64,000 nucleotides of DNA from Gemmobacter lutimaris. Lineage in GTDB: Bacteria > Pseudomonadota > Alphaproteobacteria > Rhodobacterales > Rhodobacteraceae. Positions within the stretch are counted from its first letter, which is position 1; every line of letters starts with the position of its first letter. The translations under genes were made by a program, and so were the position numbers. The notes under the pieces are model-generated. The model was not told the origin of the DNA, ran no database searches, and saw only the letters and a list, made by a program, of their open reading frames with translations. The stretch lies in assembly GCF_003570715.1 (NCBI RefSeq), contig NZ_QXXQ01000005.1, forward strand, positions 124,001 through 188,000, in the 5' to 3' direction. Shown here piece by piece: positions 44,258-55,177 of this stretch.

Positions 44258-45550
44258 TCAGAGACCGGGATAGAGCGGGAAGCGGGCGCAGAGTTCGGCG
44301 ACTTTGGCGCGCACTGCGGCCTCGACCTCGCCATTGCCATCCTCGCCATTCGCGGCAAGACCATCGACCACTTCCACGATCCAATCAGCGATCAGGCGGA
44401 ATTCGGCCTCGCCGAAGCCGCGGGTGGTGCCCGCCGGGGTGCCCAGACGGACACCCGAGGTCACGGTCGGCTTTTCAGGGTCGAAGGGGATGCCGTTCTT
44501 GTTGCAGGTGATATGGGCGCGGCCCAGTGCCTTCTCGGTCGCATTGCCCTTCACGCCTTTCGGGCGCAGGTCCACCAGCATGACGTGGGTGTCGGTGCCG
44601 CCGGTCACGATGTCCAGCCCGCCCTTCATCAGCTGGTCGGCCAGCGCCTGCGCGTTGACCACCACCTGCGCGGCATAGGCCTTGAACTCGGGCCGCAGCG
44701 CCTCGCCGAAGGCCACCGCCTTGGCTGCGATGACATGCATCAGAGGGCCGCCCTGGATGCCCGGGAAGATGGCCGAATTGACCTTCTTGGCGATATCCTC
44801 GTTGTTTGTCAGGATCATGCCGCCACGCGGGCCGCGCAGGGTCTTGTGCGTGGTGGTGGTCGCCACATCGGCATAGGGGAAGGGCGAGGGATGCTGACCG
44901 CCAGCCACGAGGCCCGCGAAATGCGCCATGTCCACCATCAGGAAGGCGCCCACCTTGTCGGCGATGGCGCGGAATCGGGCGAAGTCGATCTGGCGCGGCA
45001 CGGCCGAACCGCCGGCGATGATCAGCTTGGGCTGGTGCTCATCGGCCAGACGCTCGACCTCGTCATAGTCGATGCGGCTGTCCTGCTGGCGCACGCCATA
45101 TTGGACGGCGTTGAACCATTTGCCCGACTGGTTCGGCGCGGCGCCGTGGGTCAGGTGACCGCCCGAGGCGAGGTTCATGCCCAGAATGGTGTCGCCCGGT
45201 TTCAGCAGTGCGTTGAACACGCCCTGGTTGGCCTGCGAGCCCGAATTCGGCTGGACGTTCGCGAAGGTGCAGCCAAACAGCTTGCAGGCGCGCTCGATGG
45301 CAAGGTTTTCCGCCACGTCGACGAACTGGCAGCCGCCGTAGTAGCGCTTGCCCGGATAGCCCTCGGCATATTTGTTGGTCATCACCGAGCCCTGCGCCTC
45401 CATCACGGCGCGGCTGACAATGTTTTCCGACGCGATCAGTTCGATCTCGTCCCGCTGGCGGCCGAGTTCGTCGGTGATCGAGCCGAACAGCTCGGGGTCG
45501 CGGGAGGCGAGGGTTTCGGTGAAGAAACCGGGATCGCGGATGTCGGTCAT
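44258..45550 (-). CDS. glyA: serine hydroxymethyltransferase
   Basis: A 430-residue PLP enzyme interconverting serine and glycine with tetrahydrofolate. It has the N-terminal [20 protein letters not shown], the [14 protein letters not shown] segment, the cofactor strand [12 protein letters not shown], the Schiff-base Lys in [14 protein letters not shown], and the C-terminal [16 protein letters not shown]. The ATG at 45550 gives [10 protein letters not shown]. It has its own terminator. The divergent neighbour is nadK. Confidence 0.97.
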   Translation of the reverse strand: MTDIRDPGFFTETLASRDPELFGSITDELGRQRDEIELIASENIVSRAVMEAQGSVMTNKYAEGYPGKRYYGGCQFVDVAENLAIERACKLFGCTFANVQPNSGSQANQGVFNALLKPGDTILGMNLASGGHLTHGAAPNQSGKWFNAVQYGVRQQDSRIDYDEVERLADEHQPKLIIAGGSAVPRQIDFARFRAIADKVGAFLMVDMAHFAGLVAGGQHPSPFPYADVATTTTHKTLRGPRGGMILTNNEDIAKKVNSAIFPGIQGGPLMHVIAAKAVAFGEALRPEFKAYAAQVVVNAQALADQLMKGGLDIVTGGTDTHVMLVDLRPKGVKGNATEKALGRAHITCNKNGIPFDPEKPTVTSGVRLGTPAGTTRGFGEAEFRLIADWIVEVVDGLAANGEDGNGEVEAAVRAKVAELCARFPLYPGL

Positions 45551-45754
45551 GGGCGTCTCCTGACAAGGAAGGGCGGATTCGCGGTCATTTAGACCATGCC
45601 CCAAGCGACAGGGAAGGGTAGAAACCGACATGGACCCGAATTCAAACGAACAGAATGTCGCCTATCGGAAACTTTTCCGTCGCGCTGCACCGCAGAGGCT
45701 TGAGTTTGCGCCTGCCGCCCCGCAAGACTGGCGGAAGGATCGAGGAAGGATGCC

Positions 45755-46510
45755 ATGCGGATCAATTTCCGGGCCAGTACAAGCGCTTCGGCGCTGTCCG
45801 CCTATACAGCGCTGAGCGACCGCTATGACGATGCGCCGATCCGGTCTGCGGATGTCATCGTGGCATTGGGGGGCGACGGCTTTATGTTGCAGACCCTGCA
45901 CGAGACGCAGAGCCTTGGCCTGCCGGTCTATGGCATGAATTGCGGCACCATCGGCTTTCTGATGAACGCCTATTCCGAAGAGGCGCTGGAAGACCGGCTG
46001 CGCGCGGCGGAAGAGACGGTGATCAATCCGCTGGCCATGCATGCCGTCACCGCCTCGGGGCGCGAGCATCATGCGCTGGCGATCAACGAGGTGAGCCTGC
46101 TGCGCGCGGGGCCGCAGGCCGCCAAGCTGAGGATCAGCGTGGACGGACGCGAGCGGATGGCCGAACTGGTCTGCGACGGGGCGCTGGTCTGCACACCGGC
46201 GGGATCGACCGCCTATAATTACTCGGCGCATGGACCGATCCTGCCGATCGGTGCCGATGTGCTGGCGCTGACCGCGATGGCCGCCTTCCGGCCCCGCCGC
46301 TGGCGCGGGGCGTTGCTGCCCAAGACGGCGGTGGTGCGGTTCGATGTGCTGGAGGCAGCGAAGCGGCCGGTCATGGCGGATGCCGACAGCCGGTCTTTCC
46401 GCGATGTGCTGAGTGTGGAGATCCGGTCGGAGCCAAGCGTCTGTCATCGGCTGCTGTTCGATCCGGGGCATGGGCTGGAAGAGCGGCTGACGCACGAGCA
46501 ATTCATGTGA
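45755..46510 (+). CDS. nadK: NAD kinase
   Basis: A 251-residue ATP-NAD kinase, which makes NADP. The GGDG motif is VIVALGGDGFMLQTLHE, the substrate-binding NxxE is AINEVSLLR, and the third motif is TPAGSTAYNYSAHGPIL. It is short at the N-terminus compared with enterobacterial enzymes but normal for Alphaproteobacteria. GAGGAAGG stands before the ATG at 45755. A terminator follows. Confidence 0.95.
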   Translation: MRINFRASTSASALSAYTALSDRYDDAPIRSADVIVALGGDGFMLQTLHETQSLGLPVYGMNCGTIGFLMNAYSEEALEDRLRAAEETVINPLAMHAVTASGREHHALAINEVSLLRAGPQAAKLRISVDGRERMAELVCDGALVCTPAGSTAYNYSAHGPILPIGADVLALTAMAAFRPRRWRGALLPKTAVVRFDVLEAAKRPVMADADSRSFRDVLSVEIRSEPSVCHRLLFDPGHGLEERLTHEQFM

Positions 46511-46548
46511 AACGGCGGCACTTCTGGCCGCCGTTGCAGGAGTATTTT
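46511..46548 (+). terminator. nadK terminator
   Basis: AACGGCGGC (46511-46519) pairs perfectly with GCCGCCGTT (46527-46535), followed by GCAGGAGTATTTTT. Confidence 0.8.
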
Positions 46549-46601
46549 TGCAAGAAGCAAAGGGCAAGGCGCGCGCCCCGTGGCAGGGGCGCGGCTGCGC
46601 G

Positions 46602-48494
46602 TCAGCCTTTGGCGAGGCCGAGGCTTTGCAGGGCGAGCCTGATCTCGTCAAGGATCGCCGGGTCGTCGATGGTCGCGGGCATCTTGTAATCTTCATTGTC
46701 CGCGATCTTGACCATGGTGCCGCGCAGGATCTTGCCCGAGCGGGTCTTGGGCAGGCGATCCACCACGACGGCGCGTTTGAAATCGGCCACCGGGCCGATA
46801 CGGTCGCGCATCAGTTTGATGCAGCCTTTCACCACCTCGTCATGCGGGGTGTTGGCGCCTTTCTTGAGGCAGAGGAAGCCGAGCGGCGACTGGCCTTTCA
46901 ACGTGTCGCTGACCCCGATCACCGCGCATTCGGCCACATCCGGATGCGAGGCGAGCACCTCTTCCATGGCGCCGGTCGAGAGGCGGTGGCCCGCGACGTT
47001 GATCACGTCATCGGTGCGCGCCATGATGTAGAGATAGCCGTCCTCGTCGATATAGCCCGCATCGCCGGTTTCATAATAGCCGGGGAAATGGCTGAGGTAG
47101 CTTTTCTTGAAGCGGTCATCGGCGTTCCACAGCGTCGGCAGGGTGCCGGGGGGCAGCGGCAGTTTCACCGCGATGGCGCCGAGCGTGCCTGCGGAGACCG
47201 GGTGGCCGCCTTCGTCCAGTACCTGCACGTCATAGCCCGGCATCGGCACCGAGGGCGAGCCAAGCTTGACGGGAAGTTCCTCGATCCCCAGCGGGTTGGC
47301 GGCGATGGCCCAGCCGGTTTCGGTTTGCCACCAGTGGTCGATCACCGGCACGCCGAGGTGCTTTTGCGCCCATTGGATCGTGTCGGGGTCGGCGCGTTCA
47401 CCGGCAAGGTAGAGGGCCTTGAGGTGCTTGAGGTTATATTCGCCGATGAATTCTCCTTCGGGATCATCGCGGCGGATGGCGCGGAGCGCGGTGGGGGCGG
47501 TGAAGAAGCTTTTCACCTTGTTTTCGCTGATGACGCGCCAGAAGGTGCCTGCATCCGGTGTGCCGACGGGTTTGCCCTCGAAGACGACGGTCGTGCAGCC
47601 GGCGATCAGCGGGCCGTAGCAGATATAGCTGTGACCGACGACCCAGCCCACATCCGAGGCGGCCCAGAAGACGTCGCCAACGCCCACGTCATAGACGGCG
47701 CGCATTGTCCAGTTCAGCGCGACCAGATGGCCTGCGGTGGGGCGCACCACGCCCTTGGGCTGGCCGGTCGTGCCAGAGGTGTAAAGGATATAGGCCGGGT
47801 GATCGCCCTCGACCGGCACGCATTCGGCCGGCTCCACCCCGAACTGGAAGGTGTGCCAGGCCACATCGCGGCCCTCGACCAGTTTCGCCACTTCCTGTTC
47901 ACGCTGGAAGATCACGCAGAAATCCGGCTTGTGCGTGGCCAGTTCGATGGCGCCGTCGAGCAACGGCTTGTAATGTACGATGCGGTTCGGCTCGATCCCG
48001 CAGCTTGCCGCGATGATCGCCTTGGGTTTGCAATCGTCGATCCGCACGGCGAGTTCATTGGCGGCAAACCCGCCGAACACGACCGAATGGATGGCGCCAA
48101 GACGGGCACAGGCCAGCATTGCCTCCAGCGCTTCGGGGATCATCGGCATGTAGATGATGACGCGGTCGCCCTTTTCCACACCCTTGGCGCGCAGGGCGCC
48201 GGCGAGGCTGGCGACGCGGGTTTGCAGCTCCTTGTAGGTGATACCCTTGCGCAGGTGGGTGACGGGGCTGTCATGGATGATGGCCAGCTGATTGCCGCGC
48301 CCGGCGAGGACATGGCGGTCCACGGCGTTCCAGCAGGTGTTGACCTGCGCATCGGTGAACCATTCGTACAGGGGCGCGCGGTCGGCATTCAGGGCGCGCG
48401 ACGGCGGTTTCACCCAGTCGATCGCCCCGGCAGCCTTCATCCAGAAGCCTTCCGGGTCTGCCTTCCAGCTTTGGTAGATTTCCCTGTATGCCAT
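46602..48494 (-). CDS. prpE: propionate-CoA ligase (propionyl-CoA synthetase)
   Basis: A 630-residue AMP-forming enzyme that activates propionate, feeding propionyl-CoA carboxylation. ATP-binding motif is YTSGTTGQPKGVVR, other motifs are HWWQTETGWAI, YYETGDAGYIDEDGYLYIMARTDDVINVAGHRLS, and the acylation/catalytic Lys is in PKTRSGKILRG. The N-terminal YREIYQSWKADPEGFW and the tryptophan replacing the acetyl-selecting residue region match PrpE rather than Acs. The start at 48494 gives MAYREIY. Its upstream region has TTTGCAAA-type repeats that suggest a short-chain fatty-acid regulator of the ScfR family. Confidence 0.92.
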   Translation of the reverse strand: MAYREIYQSWKADPEGFWMKAAGAIDWVKPPSRALNADRAPLYEWFTDAQVNTCWNAVDRHVLAGRGNQLAIIHDSPVTHLRKGITYKELQTRVASLAGALRAKGVEKGDRVIIYMPMIPEALEAMLACARLGAIHSVVFGGFAANELAVRIDDCKPKAIIAASCGIEPNRIVHYKPLLDGAIELATHKPDFCVIFQREQEVAKLVEGRDVAWHTFQFGVEPAECVPVEGDHPAYILYTSGTTGQPKGVVRPTAGHLVALNWTMRAVYDVGVGDVFWAASDVGWVVGHSYICYGPLIAGCTTVVFEGKPVGTPDAGTFWRVISENKVKSFFTAPTALRAIRRDDPEGEFIGEYNLKHLKALYLAGERADPDTIQWAQKHLGVPVIDHWWQTETGWAIAANPLGIEELPVKLGSPSVPMPGYDVQVLDEGGHPVSAGTLGAIAVKLPLPPGTLPTLWNADDRFKKSYLSHFPGYYETGDAGYIDEDGYLYIMARTDDVINVAGHRLSTGAMEEVLASHPDVAECAVIGVSDTLKGQSPLGFLCLKKGANTPHDEVVKGCIKLMRDRIGPVADFKRAVVVDRLPKTRSGKILRGTMVKIADNEDYKMPATIDDPAILDEIRLALQSLGLAKG

Positions 48495-48590
48495 GGTATG
48501 CACCCTCCTCCGGTTTGACGGATTGTTACGCGACGTCCGGGTATTGCCGCAACGGTGTTACCGGTCACGACCGCAGGTGCAGGCCAGAAA

Positions 48591-48697
48591 TTTGCAGAAA
48601 TATGCGATCCAGCATCGGCAAAGTTATGCAAACTCCCTGCAAATGCCTAATTTTGTTGGATCGCAGGGGAAGTTTGCAAATTCTTCAGGGTTTGCAG
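48591..48697. promoter_or_regulatory. cluster of TTTGCAAA-type half sites upstream of prpE
   Basis: Half sites TTTGCAGA (48591-48598), TATGCGAT (48601-48608), TATGCAAA-CTCC-CTGCAAAT (48625-48644), TTTGCAAA (48673-48680) and TTTGCAG (48691-48697) lie in the 258-bp prpE upstream region. They look like a site for the ScfR-type propionyl-CoA regulator PccR, which I recall binding TTTGCAAA-N4-TTTGCAAA in Rhodobacter. Confidence 0.55.
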
Positions 48698-48752
48698 TTC
48701 CAGATGCCGGACTGGGTGAGTCGGCGGCCGCTTGCTTCGGCCGCCATCCCTG

Positions 48753-51032
48753 TCATCCGTAATGCGCCACCGGTGTTCCGGCGAGGGCTGAAATGTTCAA
48801 AAGCCCGCGCGGCGTGATCGAGGGCGTCACGATATGCGCCTTGTTGCCCATGCCCATCAGAATCGGCCCGACCTCCAGCCCGCCCGCCTTCATCCGCAGC
48901 ATGTTGCGCGCGGCATTGGCCGCATCGGAATAAGCGAAGATCAGGATATTCGCGGTCCCTTCCAGCCGACAACCGGGGAAGATGCGGGCGCGCAGATCGG
49001 CGTCCAGCGCGGCGTCAATGCTCATCTCGCCTTCATAGATGAAGCTGCGGGTCTCCGCATCCAGAAGTGCCAGAGCCTCGCGCATCCGGCGGCCCGAATC
49101 GCTGTCCAGATTGCCGAAGTTGGAATGCGAGCACAGCGCGACCTTGGGTGTCACGCCAAAGCGTTTGGCATGGCGGACGGCGCCCAGCGCGGTCTGGGCG
49201 ATCTGTTCAGGGGTGGGGATCGGGTTCACCTGGGTATCGGCGATGAACAGCGGCCCGTCCTCAAGGATCATCAGGCTGAGCGCACCATGTGCCGACAGGT
49301 TACCCCGGCCCAGAACCTGCGAGATGTAGTTCAGATGCCAGAGATATTGTCCGAAGGTGCCGCAGATCAGGCTGTCGGCATCGCCACGATGCACCGCGAT
49401 GGCGCCAATGGCGGTGGTATTGGTGCGCAGGATGGCGCGGGCTAGATCGGGTGTAACGCCGCGCCGGGCCATAAGCTCGTGATAGCTGCCCCAGTAATCG
49501 CGGTAACGGGCGTCGCTTTCAGGGTTGATGACCTCGAAATCCCGGTCCGGGCGGATCGGCAGGCCCGCGCGTTCGCAGCGCCGGGCCATGACCTCGGGGC
49601 GGCCAATGAGGATCGGCTTGTCGGTCATTTCCTCCAGCATCGCGTTGGTCGCACGCAACACGCGCTCATCCTCGCCCTCGGCAAAGATGATGCGGCGTTC
49701 GGCATTGCGCGCGGCCTCGAACACCGGGCGCATGATCAGTGCCGATTTGAAGACCGAGCCGTTCAGCCGTTCACGATAGGCGGCAAGGTCGTCGATGGGG
49801 CGGGTGGCGACGCCCGACTCCATCGCGGCTTTCGCCACCGCGCTGGCGACGACGCCGATCAGCCGGGGGTCGAAGGGTTTGGGGATCAGGTAATCCGGCC
49901 CGAAACTGAGCTTTTCGCCACGATAGGCGGCGGCGGCTTCGGCGCTGGTGGTGGCGCGGGCCAGTGCCGCGATGCCTTCGATACAGGCAAGTTGCATCGC
50001 GTCATTGATCTGCGTCGCGCCAACGTCCAGCGCCCCCCGGAAGATGAAGGGGAAGCACAGCACGTTATTGACCTGATTGGGAAAATCGCTGCGGCCGGTA
50101 GCGATGATCGCGCCGGGGGCGACGGCGCGCACCTCGTCGGGCAGGATTTCCGGCGTCGGGTTGGCCAGCGCAAAGATGATCGGGTTTTCCGCCATGCGCG
50201 CCACCATTTCAGGTTTCAGCACGCCGGGGCCGGAGAGGCCGAGGAACATGTCGGCGCCGTCGATCACCTCGCCCAGCGTGCGCTTGTCGCTGGCTTGGGC
50301 ATAGGCGGCCTTTTGCGGGTTCATGTCGATCTCGCGGCCCTCATGGACCAGACCGTGAATGTCGCAAAGCCAGACGTTTTCGCGCTTCACCCCGAGTTTC
50401 AGCAGCATGTTCAGACAGGCAATGCCCGCCGCCCCGCCGCCGGTGCTGACGATCTTTATGTCCTCGAAGCGTTTGCCCGCGACATGCAGCGCATTGGTCG
50501 CGGCGGCGCCCACCACGATGGCGGTGCCGTGCTGGTCGTCATGGAACACAGGGATGTTCATTCGCTCGCGGCACAGCTTTTCCACTACGAAACAGTCGGG
50601 GGCCTTGATGTCCTCAAGGTTGATGGCGCCAAAAGTCGGTTCCAGCGCGCAGACGATATCGGCCAGCTTCACCGGGTCCGGTTCATTTAGTTCAATGTCG
50701 AAACAATCAATATTGGCGAATTTCTTGAAAAGGACGGCCTTGCCCTCCATCACCGGCTTGGAGGCCAGCGCGCCGATATTGCCAAGGCCTAGGACGGCAG
50801 TGCCATTTGTCACAACGGCTACCAGATTTCCCCTTGTGGTGTAACGGCTTGCGGTGGATGGATCGGCCTTGATCTCAAGGCAGGCTTCGGCCACACCGGG
50901 CGAATAGGCGCGCGACAGGTCGCGGCCATTGGCCAGCGGCTTGGTTGCCCGGATCTCCAGCTTTCCCGGTTTGGGGTATTCGTGATAATCCAGCGCGGCC
51001 TGACGCGCGCTGTCCTGGCGGGTCTCGTCCAT
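48753..51032 (-). CDS. maeB: NADP-dependent malic enzyme with phosphotransacetylase-like domain (MaeB type)
   Basis: A 759-residue two-domain protein. The N-terminal malic enzyme (about residues 1-420) has [35 protein letters not shown], metal/substrate residues in [13 protein letters not shown]-like [15 protein letters not shown], and an NAD(P) fold [13 protein letters not shown]. The C-terminal part (about 430-759) is a phosphotransacetylase-like domain that in MaeB is regulatory, binding acetyl-CoA. It converts malate to pyruvate and supplies NADPH. A 10-bp inverted repeat sits just upstream of its ribosome site. Confidence 0.95.
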   Translation of the reverse strand: MDETRQDSARQAALDYHEYPKPGKLEIRATKPLANGRDLSRAYSPGVAEACLEIKADPSTASRYTTRGNLVAVVTNGTAVLGLGNIGALASKPVMEGKAVLFKKFANIDCFDIELNEPDPVKLADIVCALEPTFGAINLEDIKAPDCFVVEKLCRERMNIPVFHDDQHGTAIVVGAAATNALHVAGKRFEDIKIVSTGGGAAGIACLNMLLKLGVKRENVWLCDIHGLVHEGREIDMNPQKAAYAQASDKRTLGEVIDGADMFLGLSGPGVLKPEMVARMAENPIIFALANPTPEILPDEVRAVAPGAIIATGRSDFPNQVNNVLCFPFIFRGALDVGATQINDAMQLACIEGIAALARATTSAEAAAAYRGEKLSFGPDYLIPKPFDPRLIGVVASAVAKAAMESGVATRPIDDLAAYRERLNGSVFKSALIMRPVFEAARNAERRIIFAEGEDERVLRATNAMLEEMTDKPILIGRPEVMARRCERAGLPIRPDRDFEVINPESDARYRDYWGSYHELMARRGVTPDLARAILRTNTTAIGAIAVHRGDADSLICGTFGQYLWHLNYISQVLGRGNLSAHGALSLMILEDGPLFIADTQVNPIPTPEQIAQTALGAVRHAKRFGVTPKVALCSHSNFGNLDSDSGRRMREALALLDAETRSFIYEGEMSIDAALDADLRARIFPGCRLEGTANILIFAYSDAANAARNMLRMKAGGLEVGPILMGMGNKAHIVTPSITPRGLLNISALAGTPVAHYG

Positions 51033-51046
51033 TCCGTCCTCCCGAA

Positions 51047-51070
51047 ATCTGGTTTAGGGTTAAACCAGAT
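51047..51070. promoter_or_regulatory. perfect 10-bp inverted repeat upstream of maeB
   Basis: ATCTGGTTTA (51047-51056) and TAAACCAGAT (51061-51070) flank GGGT, 15 nt before the maeB start and next to its GGGAGGA site. Candidate operator or RNA hairpin. Confidence 0.55.
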
Positions 51071-51280
51071 TCTCCACTCAATAAAAAGCGGCATTGCGCG
51101 CTGCATGGCGCCTATGCGCCGGATGCCGCATCTGCTCCCTCCCCATACTGTGCCGTCAACGCCGGGTCGCCGCAATCGCGGAAAACCGCAAGTGGGCAGG
51201 CGCCCGGCCGGGGCGGCGGCTTGCGCGCGACGCGGGGCTGCCGCACAATCCGACCTGTTGGTCAAATTCGTGAGGCACCC

Positions 51281-51688
51281 ATGTCCACCCCCGATCCTGC
51301 CCTGCTGCATGCCGCGACGGCGGTGCGCGAGAATGCCTATGCGCCCTATTCGCGCTTCAAGGTGGGCGCGGCACTGCGCGGGGCCTCGGGCGCTGTCTAT
51401 GCCGGCTGCAATGTGGAAAACGTGGCCTACCCCGAGGGCACCTGTGCCGAGGCGGGCGCCATTGCCGCGATGGTCGCGGCGGGGGAAACCCGGTTCACCG
51501 AGGCGCTGGTGATCGCCGACAGCCCGGACCCGGTGCCACCCTGTGGGGGCTGCCGTCAGAAGCTGGCCGAATTTGCGGCGGGCGATGTGCCCGTCACGCT
51601 CTGCACCACCGAGGGGGCGCAGATGCGGACCAGCGTGGCCGAGTTGCTGCCCGGTCGTTTCAGTGCCGTGCACATGGACCGCACATGA
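51281..51688 (+). CDS. cdd: cytidine deaminase
   Basis: A 135-residue zinc enzyme that deaminates cytidine and deoxycytidine. The N-terminal APYSRFKVGAALRG, GCNVENVAYPEGTCAEAGAIAAM (zinc Cys and catalytic Glu) and the second zinc motif VPPCGGCRQKLAEF are in place. Length is that of the tetrameric family. First gene of an operon in which each gene overlaps the next by 4 nt (deoA, deoB, add, upp), all for nucleoside salvage. The start at 51281 follows GTGAGG. Confidence 0.95.
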   Translation: MSTPDPALLHAATAVRENAYAPYSRFKVGAALRGASGAVYAGCNVENVAYPEGTCAEAGAIAAMVAAGETRFTEALVIADSPDPVPPCGGCRQKLAEFAAGDVPVTLCTTEGAQMRTSVAELLPGRFSAVHMDRT

Positions 51689-52998
51689 CCGACGCCCGCG
51701 CGATCATCGCCACTTTGCGCGACGGCGAGCATCCGGGGGCCGAAGACCTGCGCTGGTTCGCACACGGCCTTGCCTCGGGCGAGGTGACGGATGCACAGGC
51801 CGGGGCCTTTGCCATGGCGGTGGTTCTGCGCGGGCTGGGCGAGGCGGGGCGCGTGGCGCTGACGCAGGCGATGCGCGACAGCGGCAAGGTGCTTCGCTGG
51901 GATCTGCCCGGCCCGGTGATCGACAAGCATTCTACCGGGGGCATCGGCGATTGCGTATCGCTTCTGCTGGCGCCTGCGTTGGCCGCCTGCGGGGCCTGCG
52001 TGCCGATGATCTCGGGCCGTGGCCTTGGCCATACCGGCGGCACATTGGACAAGCTGGAGGCAATACCGGGGTTCCGCACCGGATTGGACGAAGCGGCGCT
52101 GCGGCGGCAGCTTGGTCAGGTGCGCTGCGCCATCGTCGCCGCCAGCGCCGACATCGCCCCGGCGGACCGGCGGCTTTACGCGATCCGCGATGTGACCTCG
52201 ACGGTGGAAAGCATCGACCTCATAACTGCCTCGATCCTGTCGAAGAAGCTGGCGGCGGGGTTGCAGGCGCTGGTGCTGGATGTGAAGGCCGGGTCAGGGG
52301 CCTTCATGAAAACCGGGGCCGAGGCGGAGGCTTTGGCCCGCGCGCTGGTCAGCACGGCGAACGGGGCGGGGTGCAAGACTTCCGCCTTGATTACCGACAT
52401 GACGCAGCCGCTGGCCCCCTCGGCCGGCAATGCGCTGGAGGTGATCGAGGTGATGGAGGTGCTGACCGGCGGCCCGCTGCGCACCCGCCTTGGGGCGCTG
52501 ACCGCAGCCTTGGGCGGCGAGGTGCTGGCGCTGGCCGGCCTTGCCACCGATGCTGTTGAGGGCGAGGGGCTGGTGGCCGAGGCACTGGAAAGCGGGGCCG
52601 CGGCGGAATGTTTTGGCCGGATGATCGCCGCACAGGGTGGGCCTGCCGATTTCGTGGACCGCTGGCCCGACAGGCTGCCCTCCGCCCCCGTCATGCGCCC
52701 GGTTCCGGCACCCGAAGCGGGCTTTCTGGCGGCGGTGGATGGGTTCCGTCTGGGCGAGGCCGTGGTGCATCTGGGCGGTGGCCGCTTGCGCGATGGTGAC
52801 CGGGTGAATCCGGCTGTTGGCCTTGCGGGGCTGCCCGAGATCGGGACCGAGATTTTCCGCGGCCTGCCTCTGGCGGTGGTGCATGCGCAATCCGAGGCTG
52901 CGGCAGAGGTGGCTGCGGCGGCGGTTGTTGCCGCTTGTCGGATCAGCGAGGATCGGCCAGAACCGCCGCCCTTGGTATGGAAGAGGATCGCCGCATGA
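51685..52998 (+). CDS. deoA: thymidine phosphorylase
   Basis: A 437-residue enzyme that splits thymidine or deoxyuridine to base and deoxyribose-1-phosphate. It has the phosphate loop [18 protein letters not shown], the family signature [20 protein letters not shown], and the LKAGSGAFM-like [12 protein letters not shown]. It begins inside the cdd stop (ATGA) and overlaps deoB at its end. The product feeds deoB for pentose phosphate use. Confidence 0.95.
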   Translation: MTDARAIIATLRDGEHPGAEDLRWFAHGLASGEVTDAQAGAFAMAVVLRGLGEAGRVALTQAMRDSGKVLRWDLPGPVIDKHSTGGIGDCVSLLLAPALAACGACVPMISGRGLGHTGGTLDKLEAIPGFRTGLDEAALRRQLGQVRCAIVAASADIAPADRRLYAIRDVTSTVESIDLITASILSKKLAAGLQALVLDVKAGSGAFMKTGAEAEALARALVSTANGAGCKTSALITDMTQPLAPSAGNALEVIEVMEVLTGGPLRTRLGALTAALGGEVLALAGLATDAVEGEGLVAEALESGAAAECFGRMIAAQGGPADFVDRWPDRLPSAPVMRPVPAPEAGFLAAVDGFRLGEAVVHLGGGRLRDGDRVNPAVGLAGLPEIGTEIFRGLPLAVVHAQSEAAAEVAAAAVVAACRISEDRPEPPPLVWKRIAA

Positions 52999-54191
52999 GC
53001 CGCGCGTTTCTGGTTGTTATGGATAGTCTGGGCATTGGCGGTGCCCCGGATGCCGCCGCCTTTGGGGACGAGGGCGCGAATACCGTCGCCCATATTGCCG
53101 AAGCCTGTGCGGCGGGGCGGGCCGAACAGGGCCGCAGCGGGCCCTTGCGGATGCCGGTGCTGGATGCGCTGGGGCTGGGGGCGGCGCTGCAACTGGCCTC
53201 GGACGCGCGGGTGCCGGGGCTGGGCGCGGTGCCGACCGGCCTTTGGGGCGCGGCAACCGAGGTTTCGCATGGCAAGGATACACCCTCCGGCCATTGGGAG
53301 CTGGCGGGTGTGCCAGTTCCCTGGGACTGGAGCTATTTTCCCGAAACCGTGCCCGCCTTCCCGCAAGACCTCGTGGCCGAGGTCTGCCGTCTGGCGGGGA
53401 CTGACGGGATCCTTGGCAATTGCCACGCCTCGGGCACCGAGATCATTGACCGGCTGGGCGCCGAACACATGCGCAGCGGCTGGCCGATCTGCTATACCTC
53501 GGCGGACAGCGTGTTCCAGATCGCCGCGCATGAGGAAAGCTTTGGCCTCGACCGGCTGATCGCGCTGTGCGAGGGGCTGGCACCTCTGCTGCATGCCCGG
53601 CGTGTGGGGCGCGTAATTGCACGGCCCTTCGTCGGCCAGCCGGGCAGCTTCAGCCGCACGGCCAACCGCCGGGACTTTGCCATCGCGCCGCCCGCGCCCA
53701 CGCTGCTGGACTGGGTGCAGGATGCCGGGCGCCCGACCCATGCCATCGGCAAGATCGGCGACATCTTCTCGCATCGCGGGATTGGCAAGCTGCACAAGGG
53801 CAAGGACGACGCTGCACTTTTCGATCATCTGGATCGGCTGGCGGATGAGGCGGAGCCGGGCAGCTTGATCTTTGCGAACTTTGTCGAGTTCGACAGCCTG
53901 TATGGCCACCGCCGCGACGTTTCAGGCTATGCCCGCGCGCTGGAATGGTTCGATGCGCGGGCAGGGGGCTTTCTGGCCCGGTTGCGCCCCGGTGACATGG
54001 TGCTGTTCACCGCCGATCACGGCAATGATCCCACATGGCGTGGCACCGAACACACGCGCGAACGGGTGCCTGTGCTGATTGCCGGTCGGGGCGCGGGCAG
54101 CCTTGGGCTTTGCGCCTTCGCCGATGTCGCCGCGAGCATTGCCACCCATCTGGACATCCCGGCGCAAGGGCCGGGGCGGAGCTTCCTGTGA
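52995..54191 (+). CDS. deoB: phosphopentomutase
   Basis: A 398-residue alkaline-phosphatase-superfamily enzyme converting (deoxy)ribose-1-phosphate to the 5-phosphate. Metal-binding motifs are [13 protein letters not shown] at the N-terminus, SGHWELAG-type PSGHWELAG in the middle, [12 protein letters not shown], and [16 protein letters not shown] near the C-terminus. Start overlaps deoA stop (ATGA), and its stop overlaps a GTG start of add. Confidence 0.95.
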   Translation: MSRAFLVVMDSLGIGGAPDAAAFGDEGANTVAHIAEACAAGRAEQGRSGPLRMPVLDALGLGAALQLASDARVPGLGAVPTGLWGAATEVSHGKDTPSGHWELAGVPVPWDWSYFPETVPAFPQDLVAEVCRLAGTDGILGNCHASGTEIIDRLGAEHMRSGWPICYTSADSVFQIAAHEESFGLDRLIALCEGLAPLLHARRVGRVIARPFVGQPGSFSRTANRRDFAIAPPAPTLLDWVQDAGRPTHAIGKIGDIFSHRGIGKLHKGKDDAALFDHLDRLADEAEPGSLIFANFVEFDSLYGHRRDVSGYARALEWFDARAGGFLARLRPGDMVLFTADHGNDPTWRGTEHTRERVPVLIAGRGAGSLGLCAFADVAASIATHLDIPAQGPGRSFL

Positions 54192-55177
54192 CGCTGAAAG
54201 AGCAACCCAAGATAGAATTGCACCTGCATCTGGAAGGTGCGGCCCCGCCCGCCTTCATCCGGGGGCTGGCGGCAGAAAAGCGCGAGGATATCTCGGGCAT
54301 CTTCGACGAAGGCGGCGGTTATGCCTGGCGTGATTTCCGGCATTTCCTGCGCGTCTACGAGGCTGCGACCTCGGTTCTGCGCAGCCCCGAGGATTACCGT
54401 CGCCTCACGCTGGCCGTGCTGGAAGAAAGCGCCGCCCATGGCGTGATCTATAGCGAAACCTTTCTCAGCCCGGATTTCTGCGGTGGCCGGGATGTGACGG
54501 CATGGCGCGATTATCTGGCCGCTATCGAGGATGCGGCGGCAGAGGCCGAGGCGAAAATGGGCATCACGCTGCGCGCCATCATCACGCCGATCCGTCATTT
54601 CGGCCCGGAAAAATCGCGGGACGTGGCGATCTGTGCTGCTGAAACCGCCGGGCGTTTCGTCACCGGCTTCGGCATCGCCGGGGATGAAATGATCTGCGAG
54701 CCGAAAGATTTCGCATGGGCCTTCGATTGCGCCCGCGAGGCCGGGCTGGGGCTGACGGCGCATGCCGGGGAATGGCGCGGACCACAGCACATCCGCGACA
54801 CACTGGCGGCGCTGGCACCAAGCCGCATCGGCCACGGTGTGCGGGCTATCGAGGATCTGGCGCTGGTCGATGAACTGGCCGAACGCGGCACGGTGCTGGA
54901 GGTTTGCCCAGGCTCGAATATTTCGTTGGGAATCTACCGCGACTGGCGCAAGCACCCGATCGGGCAACTTTATGACCGGGGCGTCAAGGTCACGGTGTCC
55001 ACCGATGATCCGCCGTTCTTCCACACCACGATGACCCGCGAATGGGACCGGCTTGCCGATGCCTTCGACTGGGATCAGGGCGTGTTCGACACGCTCAACC
55101 GCACCGCGCTTGACGCCGCCTTCTGCGACCGCGACACCAAAGAGAAACTTGCCAAGAGACTGGAGCCCCGCGCATGA
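54188..55177 (+). CDS. add: adenosine deaminase
   Basis: A 329-residue TIM-barrel zinc enzyme converting adenosine to inosine. Zinc and catalytic residues are visible: ELHLHLEG (HxH), HAGEWRGPQ (His and catalytic Glu), SRIGHGVRA (His) and STDDPPFF (Asp pair). The start is a GTG that overlaps the deoB stop (GTGA). This gives [18 protein letters not shown], right for the family. Adenine deaminase-like specificity is less likely because of the length and the neighbours. Confidence 0.92.
   Translation: MTLKEQPKIELHLHLEGAAPPAFIRGLAAEKREDISGIFDEGGGYAWRDFRHFLRVYEAATSVLRSPEDYRRLTLAVLEESAAHGVIYSETFLSPDFCGGRDVTAWRDYLAAIEDAAAEAEAKMGITLRAIITPIRHFGPEKSRDVAICAAETAGRFVTGFGIAGDEMICEPKDFAWAFDCAREAGLGLTAHAGEWRGPQHIRDTLAALAPSRIGHGVRAIEDLALVDELAERGTVLEVCPGSNISLGIYRDWRKHPIGQLYDRGVKVTVSTDDPPFFHTTMTREWDRLADAFDWDQGVFDTLNRTALDAAFCDRDTKEKLAKRLEPRA

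Noticed and set aside
46548-48518. 656-residue open frame on the plus strand
   Set aside because: Antisense to prpE, whose motifs are complete. High GC leaves few stops on the opposite strand.
50945-51280. N-terminal extension of cytidine deaminase
   Set aside because: The frame is open, but the family N-terminus begins at 51281 with GTGAGG upstream. The extension would overlap the maeB start.
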